From a virus: a stretch of DNA of 38,671 nucleotides. Under the pieces are notes generated by a model. It did not search any database and was not told the origin of the DNA. It saw nothing but the letters and a program-made list of their open reading frames with translations. This document shows, one piece after another, positions 10,076-16,735 of this stretch (position 1 is the first letter of the stretch; each line of letters begins with the position of its first letter). Position numbers and translations under genes: made by a program. The DNA is taken from positions 1 through 38,671 of the IMG/VR virus record IMGVR_UViG_3300007520_000039; one strand, given 5' to 3'.

Positions 10076-11272
10076 ATGGCAGATAGCATAACTAACACAC
10101 CGAACCCTGGGGCCGAACAGTCCTGGGGCTCAGTGCCTTACTCTAACTGGTCTACTGCGGAAGTATCTGATCAATGGGATAATGCCTTTACATACCTTAA
10201 CGATTTACAGATAGGTGCTAGCTTCAGTGCTACAGACGCAGCAGTTTGGGGATTGGGGTTAAATAAGCTGAATACCTTATCCTTTTCGGAAACTCCTGCA
10301 GTCGCACTAATTAAAAAGGTAACAGAGGCGTTATTTACTGCTGAAACCTATGTAGATTATATAGGTTTCACTCGAAATATTTCCGAGAGTTTAACTCTTG
10401 TGGAGAATATAAAGAAAGTATCTAGTAAATTATATTTTACTTTACTGTCTGTAGCTTCTACTAGCCATAGGAATGTTCTTAAAAACCCCTCAGATTCATT
10501 AAACGTCTCTGATACTTTTAGCAGAACTTTAAGTTTCTTAAGAGAGTACCAAGAGGCTCTAAACGTTTTAGAGGTTGGTAGCAGAGGGTCAACGCACAAC
10601 TCCTCAGAAAGCTTAAGTATGTTAGACTTCTATACTAAGAAGTTCCAACAAGACAACTTAGTAGACTTACAGGTTTTAGAGGATATAAATACTGTCACAG
10701 TATTTATAGTAAACTACTTAGAGTCTTTAAATTTAGAGGGTGTAGCAGCTAATAACATTAATCTGTTTAAGACTAGTACACTTTCTGTAGAAGACTACTT
10801 AAACAGAAAAGGCAATTCAGTTTTCTCTGAGATATCCCTATTTGCAAAAGGTATGACTATTACAGAGTTTAAAGATTTAGTAGATTCTGGAAGCCCTGCA
10901 GGATACCAGCAGTTCCAGAAGTTTCTTCCAGGCGACTATACTTATAGGTATGCCAAAGTTAAGGCAGTATTAGAGACATTATCAGACGATACACCTGTAG
11001 TTGACAACTTAAAAATTGTAGTAGATGTTCCTGATATTCATAATAAAGGTACTGCTGTAATCACAAATGCAGCTACTGGAGTTGTAGTAACCTACTACAG
11101 AGCTTACACGGTTTCTAACCCAGATATTGTTGTTGCCTTTAAGGGGGGTATAGGCGGTGTAGCTTCTCCGGAAATATCAGCAGAAACGCTAACAGGATTT
11201 ACAGTTAAGCTAATAGACAATACAGGCACCTACATAACAGGTGCTGTTACCTGGGCATCAGACGGATATTAA
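10076..11272 (+). CDS. Putative tail fibre / appendage protein with degenerate repeats
   Basis: Start ATG has an AAGGAGC site 6-8 bases upstream. The 398-residue product has a Trp-rich N terminus (residues 1-60, EQSWGSVPYSNW...DQWDNAF), possibly the tail-attachment part. A middle region (about 70-270) is built of loosely repeated units containing E-S-L-x-[LV]-x-[DE] (SESLTLVEN, DSLNVSDTF, ESLSMLDF, TLSVEDYL). The C-terminal beta domain (about 310-398) has IHNKGTAVIT and DNTGTYITGAVTW, resembling small H-type-lectin-like phage domains. A receptor-binding role is inferred from position and composition. Confidence 0.6.
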   Translation: MADSITNTPNPGAEQSWGSVPYSNWSTAEVSDQWDNAFTYLNDLQIGASFSATDAAVWGLGLNKLNTLSFSETPAVALIKKVTEALFTAETYVDYIGFTRNISESLTLVENIKKVSSKLYFTLLSVASTSHRNVLKNPSDSLNVSDTFSRTLSFLREYQEALNVLEVGSRGSTHNSSESLSMLDFYTKKFQQDNLVDLQVLEDINTVTVFIVNYLESLNLEGVAANNINLFKTSTLSVEDYLNRKGNSVFSEISLFAKGMTITEFKDLVDSGSPAGYQQFQKFLPGDYTYRYAKVKAVLETLSDDTPVVDNLKIVVDVPDIHNKGTAVITNAATGVVVTYYRAYTVSNPDIVVAFKGGIGGVASPEISAETLTGFTVKLIDNTGTYITGAVTWASDGY

Positions 11273-11275
11273 ATA

Positions 11276-11314
11276 ATGATAATGGCTACCACAATAATCA
11301 CGGACAATAAATAA
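11276..11314 (+). other. Twelve-codon mini-ORF bridging two fibre genes
   Basis: ATG four bases after the previous stop encodes MIMATTIITDNK. Its TAA shares a base with the ATG of the next fibre gene (TAATGG). It may carry ribosomes by termination-reinitiation to a gene that lacks a good ribosome site. The same arrangement occurs at 12945-12974. It could be chance. Confidence 0.3.
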
Positions 11315-12591
11315 TGGCACAAGATTATACAGAGTTTCCAAGTACGGAACCTATACTCGCTTCTCATACAAAAATAATAGACAACTTTAAGGCTTCAAGA
11401 TCCTTGAATTCTGGAACTTCTTTTCCTACTACAGACTTATATAATGGTACTCCTTGTTGGAGGACTGACTTAGATGAACTTTATATTTACGACGGTACAT
11501 CTGCTTGGAATAACTTAGATGCTTCTGCTTTAGCCAACACCCCAGCAGGCAACATAGCAGCAACCAATGTTCAAGCGGCTATTAATGAGCTTGATGCTGA
11601 GAAGTCTAATCGTGTATCCACAGCCCTCGATATGTCAGCATTACTATCAGGCTCACAAACAAGCCTAGTTGTTCCTGATGTTGTTGCGGGTGTTGACACC
11701 ACATCTGTATCTATAACAGGCTCAACACTAGCACTAGGTACAGCAGGTAACTGGGATGACACGTCCTTTGCTACCGCCGCAAACAGAGCAGGTAAAGACT
11801 TCTACTTGTATACATTAGAAGCTGGTGGAGTCGTACTATCAAATAACTCTACTATTCCTACAGGCTACACAGCAACCAACTCTCGTAAGATTGGTGGGTT
11901 TCATTGTTTAGCTGTTGCAGTAGGTATAATCGCAGGCCACGCACTTACAGGTTATCTTGCTGGTGATATTCTTCCGTTATCAGTATGGGATAGGTTTAAT
12001 CGTTCATCCGCAAGACAGGAGGGGACTATCCTCTCCTCGTCTGGTGTATGGGTGGATATTTACTTATCTTCTGTTTCAGGCACAACATTAGTATCAGTTA
12101 ATAGTGGCACTATAGCGGACGGGGTATCAGCGCCAGCGTTCCATGCTTACAAATTTGAGCAGTGGTTTGGCAGACAAAAGATGAAATCAATGTCACAAAT
12201 TGAATTTGTGGCGGCATCAATCGGTGCTAATCAATCGACTAACATTACGGGTTCAGCAGATCCCAGCACAACAACGGGGCATGTGGACACAGCAGGTAGA
12301 CGCATGATTTCTGATGAAGGTGTTGAAGATACATGCGGCGTAATGTGGCAATGGTCGCGTGACCAAGGAGGTGGGCAGAGTGCGGCCACTTGGGCTAATG
12401 CTTATGATGCTAACGATGCTGATGTGGGTGGTCAACACTTCTTAGCACCAAACCGCGCTCGGCTGGGTGGGTTTTGGGCTGCCGGTGTGAGCTGCGGTTC
12501 GCGTGGCTCGCTTTGGAATGCTTCGCCTCTCATTCTCGGTTCCAGCTCTGGTTCGCGTGGGGTCGCGGAGCCTGCGAGTTCAAGATTTTAA
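11314..12591 (+). CDS. Receptor-binding fibre with C-type-lectin-like DGR variable domain
   Basis: A 425-residue mosaic protein. Residues 1-66 form the attachment module shared with the fibre at 12974 (47 of 66 residues identical by hand alignment). Residues about 78-95 have the fibre motif NVQAAINELDAEK. The C-terminal half looks like the C-type lectin fold of DGR targets such as phage BPP-1 Mtd: GRRMISDEGVEDTCGVMWQW, QHFLAPNRARLGG, FWAAGVSCGSR, and near the end GSRGVAEPA. The last 130 bases are unusually GC-rich and poor in adenine, as expected of a variable repeat, and a hairpin follows the stop. The C-terminal coding part differs in base composition from its neighbours, suggesting acquisition from elsewhere. 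Confidence 0.85.
   Translation: MAQDYTEFPSTEPILASHTKIIDNFKASRSLNSGTSFPTTDLYNGTPCWRTDLDELYIYDGTSAWNNLDASALANTPAGNIAATNVQAAINELDAEKSNRVSTALDMSALLSGSQTSLVVPDVVAGVDTTSVSITGSTLALGTAGNWDDTSFATAANRAGKDFYLYTLEAGGVVLSNNSTIPTGYTATNSRKIGGFHCLAVAVGIIAGHALTGYLAGDILPLSVWDRFNRSSARQEGTILSSSGVWVDIYLSSVSGTTLVSVNSGTIADGVSAPAFHAYKFEQWFGRQKMKSMSQIEFVAASIGANQSTNITGSADPSTTTGHVDTAGRRMISDEGVEDTCGVMWQWSRDQGGGQSAATWANAYDANDADVGGQHFLAPNRARLGGFWAAGVSCGSRGSLWNASPLILGSSSGSRGVAEPASSRF
12453..12591 (+). repeat. Candidate DGR variable repeat (VR)
   Basis: The 124 bases 12453-12576 contain only six adenines, in a genome where A is otherwise very common. DGR mutagenesis replaces template adenines with any base, so a variable repeat becomes A-poor. 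The encoded residues alternate a conserved frame (GG-W, CGSR, W, SGSRGV) with likely variable positions. A G/C-dense stretch near the 3' end (about 12551-12576) would be the counterpart of the IMH site. The template repeat and reverse transcriptase are not in this window. Confidence 0.65.
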
Positions 12592-12594
12592 AAG

Positions 12595-12610
12595 TTTCAC
12601 GAAAGTGAAA
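12595..12610 (+). promoter_or_regulatory. GAAA-tetraloop hairpin just after the variable repeat
   Basis: TTTCAC-GAAA-GTGAAA, a perfect 6-bp stem with a GAAA loop, begins 4 bases after the stop codon of the DGR-like fibre. In the Bordetella phage DGR, a hairpin or cruciform with a similar tetraloop placed just 3' of the IMH is needed for target recognition (established). Here it fits that role better than a terminator, as no T-run follows. Confidence 0.6.
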
Positions 12611-12625
12611 GGGTAGAAGGATATT

Positions 12626-12652
12626 ATGAAACAACTCAAGGCGGTACTATGA
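12626..12652 (+). other. Eight-codon leader mini-ORF
   Basis: ATG preceded by AGAAGG at 5-6 bases encodes MKQLKAVL and ends in TGA overlapping the next ATG (ATGA). It has the best ribosome site in the gap and could feed ribosomes to the 99-residue gene by coupling. Confidence 0.35.
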
Positions 12653-12948
12653 AAAATTTCCCTAAGTATATAAACAATAAGAAGGATGTAGAGAATCTAT
12701 TAGTGGATTTTCCTACTGAAACTAAAGCATACCTACAAACACTGATTGACACCAAGGACGCGTGGTTTCCTACGGGAGCTTTAGCTACTGCCGCCGAGGG
12801 TGTTGAAGATGCAACTCATAAAGTAGTCGAGGAGAAAGACATAGATGATGTCAGCACCTTTACACAGTATGAATTAAGAGAAGATCCTAACGGTACTATT
12901 TTTAGGCTAGGATATACTTCTGTTGGTGAAGCGCTGGCAATTGTATGA
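12649..12948 (+). CDS. Conserved phage protein of unknown function beside the fibres
   Basis: A 99-residue acidic protein: FPKYINNKKDVENLL, then a helical TKAYLQTLIDTKDAW, DATHKVVEE, and a C-terminal YELREDPNGTIFRLGYTS. I recognise this as a small family found next to phage tail-fibre genes, without an assigned function. Its place right after the variable fibre raises the question whether it is a fibre chaperone. It is acidic and does not resemble the basic DGR accessory protein Avd. AAGGCGG lies 5-6 bases before the start. Confidence 0.7.
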   Translation: MKNFPKYINNKKDVENLLVDFPTETKAYLQTLIDTKDAWFPTGALATAAEGVEDATHKVVEEKDIDDVSTFTQYELREDPNGTIFRLGYTSVGEALAIV

Positions 12949-12974
12949 TATACTTACAACAGAGAAATAAATAA
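12945..12974 (+). other. Nine-codon mini-ORF bridging to the second fibre
   Basis: ATG overlaps the TGA of the preceding gene (ATGA), encodes MIYLQQRNK, and its TAA overlaps the ATG of the next fibre. The last 10 bases before that ATG (aataaataATGGCACAA context) match those before the first fibre, so the duplication reaches upstream of the start codon. Confidence 0.3.
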
Positions 12975-14017
12975 TGGCACAAAATTACACAGAATTTCCA
13001 AACACACAAACCTTAAACGTATCCTATGGTAAAATGATGGATAACTTTAAAACATTTAGATCTTTAAATGCTGGTACGGTATTTCCGTCTACACTTCTAT
13101 ACGAAGGTACTCCTTGTTGGAGGGAGGACTTAGACGAGCTATACATATACGATGGTACTTCTGCTTGGAATAAGATTAACGCAGCAAACGCCGATACGCT
13201 AGGAACATACGCGGAAACGGCTTTCGGTAGGCTAGCTGCTAATGCTGTTATCACAGGTAACTGGCAAGTAAAAAACGCGGAACCTTCTTTAGAGACTTGG
13301 GAGGATGATGCCCCTACAGATGCAAAACGCTGGAAAATTAGAAGTGTAGCAGGAAGCCTAAGGTTATCTACCTACTCAGATACTGGATCCTTCCTGTCTG
13401 ATGCTATCATTTTTGGTAGAAATGGAGATATTACAGAGGGAGGTAATTTACTTTCTGCAAAATTCCAAGCTATAAATGCAAATATTCCAACAGTTGTAGC
13501 CTCTCAAGCAGAAGCAGAAGCAGGCACTAGTACTGCAAATAGAGTATTTACTCCACAGAGAGTAGCGCAAGCTGTTACGTCTTTAGGGTTTGCTGTAGGT
13601 ACTAAGATGGCTTTCTTCCAAGCCTTCGCACCTACAGGTTGGACTCAAGATGTTACTAATAATGACGCTATGTTGCGGGTTGTTAGTGGAACTGGTGGTG
13701 GTGTTGGTGGTGTAGGAAGTCCTATATCTTTTAGTACATCACATACGCATACTACAGGCTCGGTTGCCTTAACAATTGCACAGATGCCCACGCATAATCA
13801 TACTATAGTATCGTCTGGTGTCTTTGTAGATTTAAACAACTCTCAAGGTCCGGGAAACAACGGTGCTGGTGGGTTTACCGGGGGCCAAAACGTACTTGGA
13901 GTTAGCTCTGGCGGTAGCTCCGGTAGTGGGGTAGCACATAATCATGGAAGCACAAACACAGCAGGGGCAACATTTACGCCTAAGTACATTGACATGATTA
14001 TCTGTACTAAGTCTTAA
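12974..14017 (+). CDS. Tail fibre with shared N-terminal module and His-rich tip
   Basis: A 347-residue protein. Residues 1-66 match the start of the 11314 fibre and probably fix both to the same tail site. A middle segment has EAEAGTSTANRVFTPQRV, a motif common in phage fibres. The C terminus (about 215-347) is a collar/tip-type domain: FAPTGW, SHTHTTGSVALT, MPTHNH, AHNHGS, and the closing FTPKYIDMIICTKS. The paired His-x-His motifs resemble the metal-binding fibre tips of T4-like long fibres. The AATAAATA leader before ATGGCACAA is shared with the other fibre. Confidence 0.85.
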   Translation: MAQNYTEFPNTQTLNVSYGKMMDNFKTFRSLNAGTVFPSTLLYEGTPCWREDLDELYIYDGTSAWNKINAANADTLGTYAETAFGRLAANAVITGNWQVKNAEPSLETWEDDAPTDAKRWKIRSVAGSLRLSTYSDTGSFLSDAIIFGRNGDITEGGNLLSAKFQAINANIPTVVASQAEAEAGTSTANRVFTPQRVAQAVTSLGFAVGTKMAFFQAFAPTGWTQDVTNNDAMLRVVSGTGGGVGGVGSPISFSTSHTHTTGSVALTIAQMPTHNHTIVSSGVFVDLNNSQGPGNNGAGGFTGGQNVLGVSSGGSSGSGVAHNHGSTNTAGATFTPKYIDMIICTKS

Positions 14018-14031
14018 TAAGGAGAATATAA

Positions 14032-14328
14032 TTGAGTGACATTGAAGTAGTATTAACCTGCCCCTTAGGTTCTACCTGCGAAGAAGTAAAGAATGGTAAG
14101 ATTTACCGTTGTCGTTGGTATAAGACTATTAAGGGCACAGATGCTCAGGGGGTAGAACATGATGAACGAGACTGCGCTATAGCTTGGATGCCTATTATAG
14201 GATTAGAAGCAGCTTTAGCTAGTAAAGGCACAACACAAGCTACTGAAAGCTTTAGAAATGAAATGGTCAAGTCTAACGAAACAACTAGTAATCTCCTCGC
14301 AGCTACACAATTAGGGTTAGATAAATGA
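14032..14328 (+). CDS. Small four-cysteine phage protein (unknown function)
   Basis: Starts at TTG 14032, chosen because AAGGAG lies 7-8 bases upstream and no ATG fits. The 98 residues contain TCPLGSTCEE, YRCRWYK and RDCAIAWMPI; the four cysteines and Trp pairs suggest a small metal-binding or disulfide fold. I recognise the CPLG...C...RCxWY...CAIAWxP pattern from hypothetical proteins in many aquatic phages, but know no function. The stop overlaps the ATG of the patatin gene. Confidence 0.75.
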   Translation: MSDIEVVLTCPLGSTCEEVKNGKIYRCRWYKTIKGTDAQGVEHDERDCAIAWMPIIGLEAALASKGTTQATESFRNEMVKSNETTSNLLAATQLGLDK

Positions 14329-15173
14329 CCAACTTAGTACTAGAAGGCGGAGGAGTAAAAGGCGTAGCTTACGCTGGAGTATTTCACGCCTTTAACGCAT
14401 ACGATAAGCTAGAAAGTATAGATAAGGTACTAGGGGTATCCGCAGGCTCTATTGCGGCATTATTCCTAGCAATAGGAATGACGCCACAAGAGATGGAACA
14501 AGCACTTAAAGCTATAGATTATAATGAGTTTCAAGATGACTCTTTTGGTGCCTTCCGTGATCTATATAGACTAACCACTAAATACGGTAAGAATAAGGGG
14601 GATTTCTTTACTCACTGGATAGAGGATTTTCTAGAAGCTTATACTGGATCTAGGGCTTGTACTTTTTCGGAGCTTAAAAACCTTGATACTTCTAAAGATC
14701 TTTATGTAGGGGCTACCTGCTTAGATACAGGAGTACAAGAGGTATTCTCCTATGAAACCTACCCAGATATGCCTATAACTATAGCAGTTAGGGCATCTAT
14801 GGCTATTCCTTTCTTCTTTACACCAGTAACCTATAAAGGTAAGATGTACGTAGATGGGGGAGTTTTAAATAACTACCCTATTCACTTCTTTGATGGTGTA
14901 GGCACTACTATAGGTGTTAGATTAGATACTACAGAAGAAATAACTGGAACTAAAGAATATAGAAGAGATAATGTCTTACAGTATTCTATGAGTTTATTTA
15001 ATATAATATACGATGGACTACAGAACAACCATATATCAAAGAAAGACTGGAATAAAACAATCGTAGTAGATTGTGGAAGAATGTCGGCTATGGATTTTGA
15101 TATAAATAAAGTAGAGATTGATAGACTTATACAGGCAGGTTGGATTTCCACAATGGAGTTTTTAAAGAAATGA
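14325..15173 (+). CDS. Patatin-like phospholipase
   Basis: A 282-residue patatin-family hydrolase. All catalytic elements are present: oxyanion loop GGGVKG (residues 8-13), nucleophile Ser39 in GVSAGS, and Asp177 in DGGVLNNYP. Patatins release fatty acids from membrane phospholipids. No signal peptide is seen, so it would act on the inner leaflet unless released by lysis. It starts inside the previous stop and its own stop overlaps a lipoprotein start, so the two are probably cotranslated late. A role in lysis, membrane remodelling or a virion enzyme is possible; the sequence does not decide. Confidence 0.88.
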   Translation: MTNLVLEGGGVKGVAYAGVFHAFNAYDKLESIDKVLGVSAGSIAALFLAIGMTPQEMEQALKAIDYNEFQDDSFGAFRDLYRLTTKYGKNKGDFFTHWIEDFLEAYTGSRACTFSELKNLDTSKDLYVGATCLDTGVQEVFSYETYPDMPITIAVRASMAIPFFFTPVTYKGKMYVDGGVLNNYPIHFFDGVGTTIGVRLDTTEEITGTKEYRRDNVLQYSMSLFNIIYDGLQNNHISKKDWNKTIVVDCGRMSAMDFDINKVEIDRLIQAGWISTMEFLKK

Positions 15174-15433
15174 AACTAATAATCAGTTTACTACTAGTGC
15201 TAGCTTTATCAAGCTGTGCTCTATCCCCACTAGGAAATACCGCCGGTGGCGGAGCCGCCTATCGGTTTGAAAAGACTGCAGAAGGTTGTATACTAGAGAT
15301 CTCCTCTTCTAGAGATATTACTGATGGTGAGATTAGTGTAGGGCCAGACTGCTCTTTAACCACTAGTATTGCTAAAGGTGATGGCTCTTACCAAGCTATT
15401 AACGCCTTAGTAAGTAAAATACCTGTACCATAA
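15170..15433 (+). CDS. Small lipoprotein
   Basis: ATG 15170 overlaps the patatin stop (ATGA). The 87-residue product starts with a lipoprotein signal: MKLIISLLLVLALSSC, with Cys16 after a Leu-x-Ser lipobox. The mature part is short and carries two further cysteines (EGC, GPDC), which could form a disulfide in the periplasm. Size and placement fit either an outer-membrane spanin-like lysis factor or a superinfection-exclusion lipoprotein such as T5 Llp; it lacks the proline-rich make-up of Rz1. A terminator follows within 10 bases. Confidence 0.8.
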   Translation: MKLIISLLLVLALSSCALSPLGNTAGGGAAYRFEKTAEGCILEISSSRDITDGEISVGPDCSLTTSIAKGDGSYQAINALVSKIPVP

Positions 15434-15440
15434 TATTAAT

Positions 15441-15464
15441 ACCTCCTTAATCGGAGGTTTTTTT
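15441..15464 (+). terminator. Rho-independent terminator of the rightward operon
   Basis: ACCTCC-TTAATC-GGAGGT hairpin followed by a run of seven T (15458-15464), eight bases after the lipoprotein stop. It closes the structural/lysis transcription unit. Confidence 0.93.
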
Positions 15465-15563
15465 ATGTCCTGCTTTCGATATGAAAAAGTAAGAGCTATG
15501 AGTATGCCTCCAAGTTCAAAAATAAGAAGATTTGGGTTTTTCATATTTAATTTATTTCAGACA

Positions 15564-15602
15564 ATAAAAAAGGCACACACTGAATAAATCAGTGCGCACC
15601 TT
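15564..15602 (-). terminator. Terminator of the leftward operon
   Basis: Read leftward, a 14-bp stem (15602-15589 with 15583-15570, three G-U pairs) is followed by a T-run (complement of 15564-15570). It lies 33 bases past the NrdB stop and ends the large leftward unit. T-rich DNA also flanks it on the other strand (15601-15634), so it may stop both directions. Confidence 0.9.
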
Positions 15603-15634
15603 ACTTTTATTTTTAACTTTTATTTTTTTGTTTT

Positions 15635-16735
15635 CTAAAAATCTATATCGAAATCTTCATTTTCGTCTGTTCTCCTCATGATACCAACCTTGTACTGTGC
15701 GTTCTGTTCTTCTTGTGGAGAAGGTTGTATTTTCCCCATGTTAAGCCAGCTTTCCATAAAACGCAAAGGGTTCTTTGCAGGTAGTTCTACATCTGGCTCT
15801 ACACCTAGGAAGGTATAAACATCTTTGGCACAAAACGAAACCCATTGTTTCGCTACTTTAGCATTAGAGCCTACTAGAGTTCTGCCTTCTGAGAACAGAT
15901 AGTCTACAGTGTCGTACTCTCTTTGCAGTACTTCTCTAAGAAGTTGCTTAATCTGCTCTTCACACTGCCTAAAGGCTTCTTTACCTCTAGGAGTTTTTAG
16001 CTCATAAGTTAGTATTGCTTTATCAAAGGCAGAGTGTACTTCTAGCTCGTCTTGTGCAATTTTCTGCACTGCTTTGCCTATCGGCTGAAACAGTCCTGTA
16101 TCACAAATTGTAAAGGTTACAGCAAAGGAAGCCATAAATTGAATTCGCTCCATAACCAGCATTGCTATAGTAAACATAAAAATAGCATTGTAGGTTTCTT
16201 GATTATTCTCCACTAGACCTAGTGCATATTTATGCCCTATAGTATACGCAGTAGAGAATACTTTACCTACAGTCTCTAACCTAGAAAACATTTCATGTAT
16301 CTTTAGTATTTCATCGAGAACTTCATTTGGGTTATCAAAGCAAGTTCTTACTATTTCAGAGTATGTAGCAGTATGTATAACTTCATTATCTGAAATACGC
16401 TGCCACCCTGCCCACACCTCGCTAGAGGTTATGAACGGGGCTACTATTGGAGATAAACTTCTTGCAGCAATACTGTCAGCTTCCCATTGAAAAGCTAAAG
16501 TTTTAATCATTATGTCGTATGTATCTTTACTACAAGATTTAAAGTCAGCGTTACAGGATGAGTAATCAAACTCGTTTTCATCCCAATCTAAAGATTTCAT
16601 AGTCTTATACAACTTCCAAACTTCAGGAAACTTCTTATGCACTGTATCAAATAAACCAGAATCCTGAGCGCCTAGAAAAATACTAGGCGCCTCGTAGTCT
16701 GTTTTTGCAGTATTAAATATCTTAGAATCAAGCAT
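15635..16735 (-). CDS. nrdB: Ribonucleotide reductase class I, beta subunit
   Basis: A 366-residue R2 protein. Iron ligands and radical site match E. coli R2 with an offset of three at first: Asp87, Glu118, His121 and radical Tyr125 (NEVIHTATY), then Glu196 (MERIQF) and the Glu230/His234 pair (DELEVH). The spacing of the last pair is one residue longer than in E. coli. The C terminus ENEDFDIDF is an acidic, Phe-ended tail of the kind that docks R2 on R1. It starts on the last base of the nrdA stop (TAATG). Makes dNTPs for phage DNA with NrdA. Confidence 0.95.
   Translation of the reverse strand: MLDSKIFNTAKTDYEAPSIFLGAQDSGLFDTVHKKFPEVWKLYKTMKSLDWDENEFDYSSCNADFKSCSKDTYDIMIKTLAFQWEADSIAARSLSPIVAPFITSSEVWAGWQRISDNEVIHTATYSEIVRTCFDNPNEVLDEILKIHEMFSRLETVGKVFSTAYTIGHKYALGLVENNQETYNAIFMFTIAMLVMERIQFMASFAVTFTICDTGLFQPIGKAVQKIAQDELEVHSAFDKAILTYELKTPRGKEAFRQCEEQIKQLLREVLQREYDTVDYLFSEGRTLVGSNAKVAKQWVSFCAKDVYTFLGVEPDVELPAKNPLRFMESWLNMGKIQPSPQEEQNAQYKVGIMRRTDENEDFDIDF

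Noticed and set aside
12649-12948. The 99-residue protein as DGR accessory protein Avd
   Set aside because: Avd proteins are basic four-helix bundles; this protein is acidic and matches a different phage family.
14325-15173. Patatin as a CBASS-type defence effector
   Set aside because: No cyclic-nucleotide synthase or other defence gene lies beside it; its neighbours are late phage genes.
15170-15433. Rz1-type spanin
   Set aside because: Lipobox is present but the mature part is not proline-rich, and no overlapping inner-membrane Rz frame was found; left as generic lipoprotein.
15500-15535. Short similarity (GCCTCCAAGTTCAA) to the end of the fibre variable repeat, as a possible DGR template
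   Set aside because: Only about 14 bases resemble the 3' end; the diagnostic G/C-rich core is absent, so it is not a template repeat.
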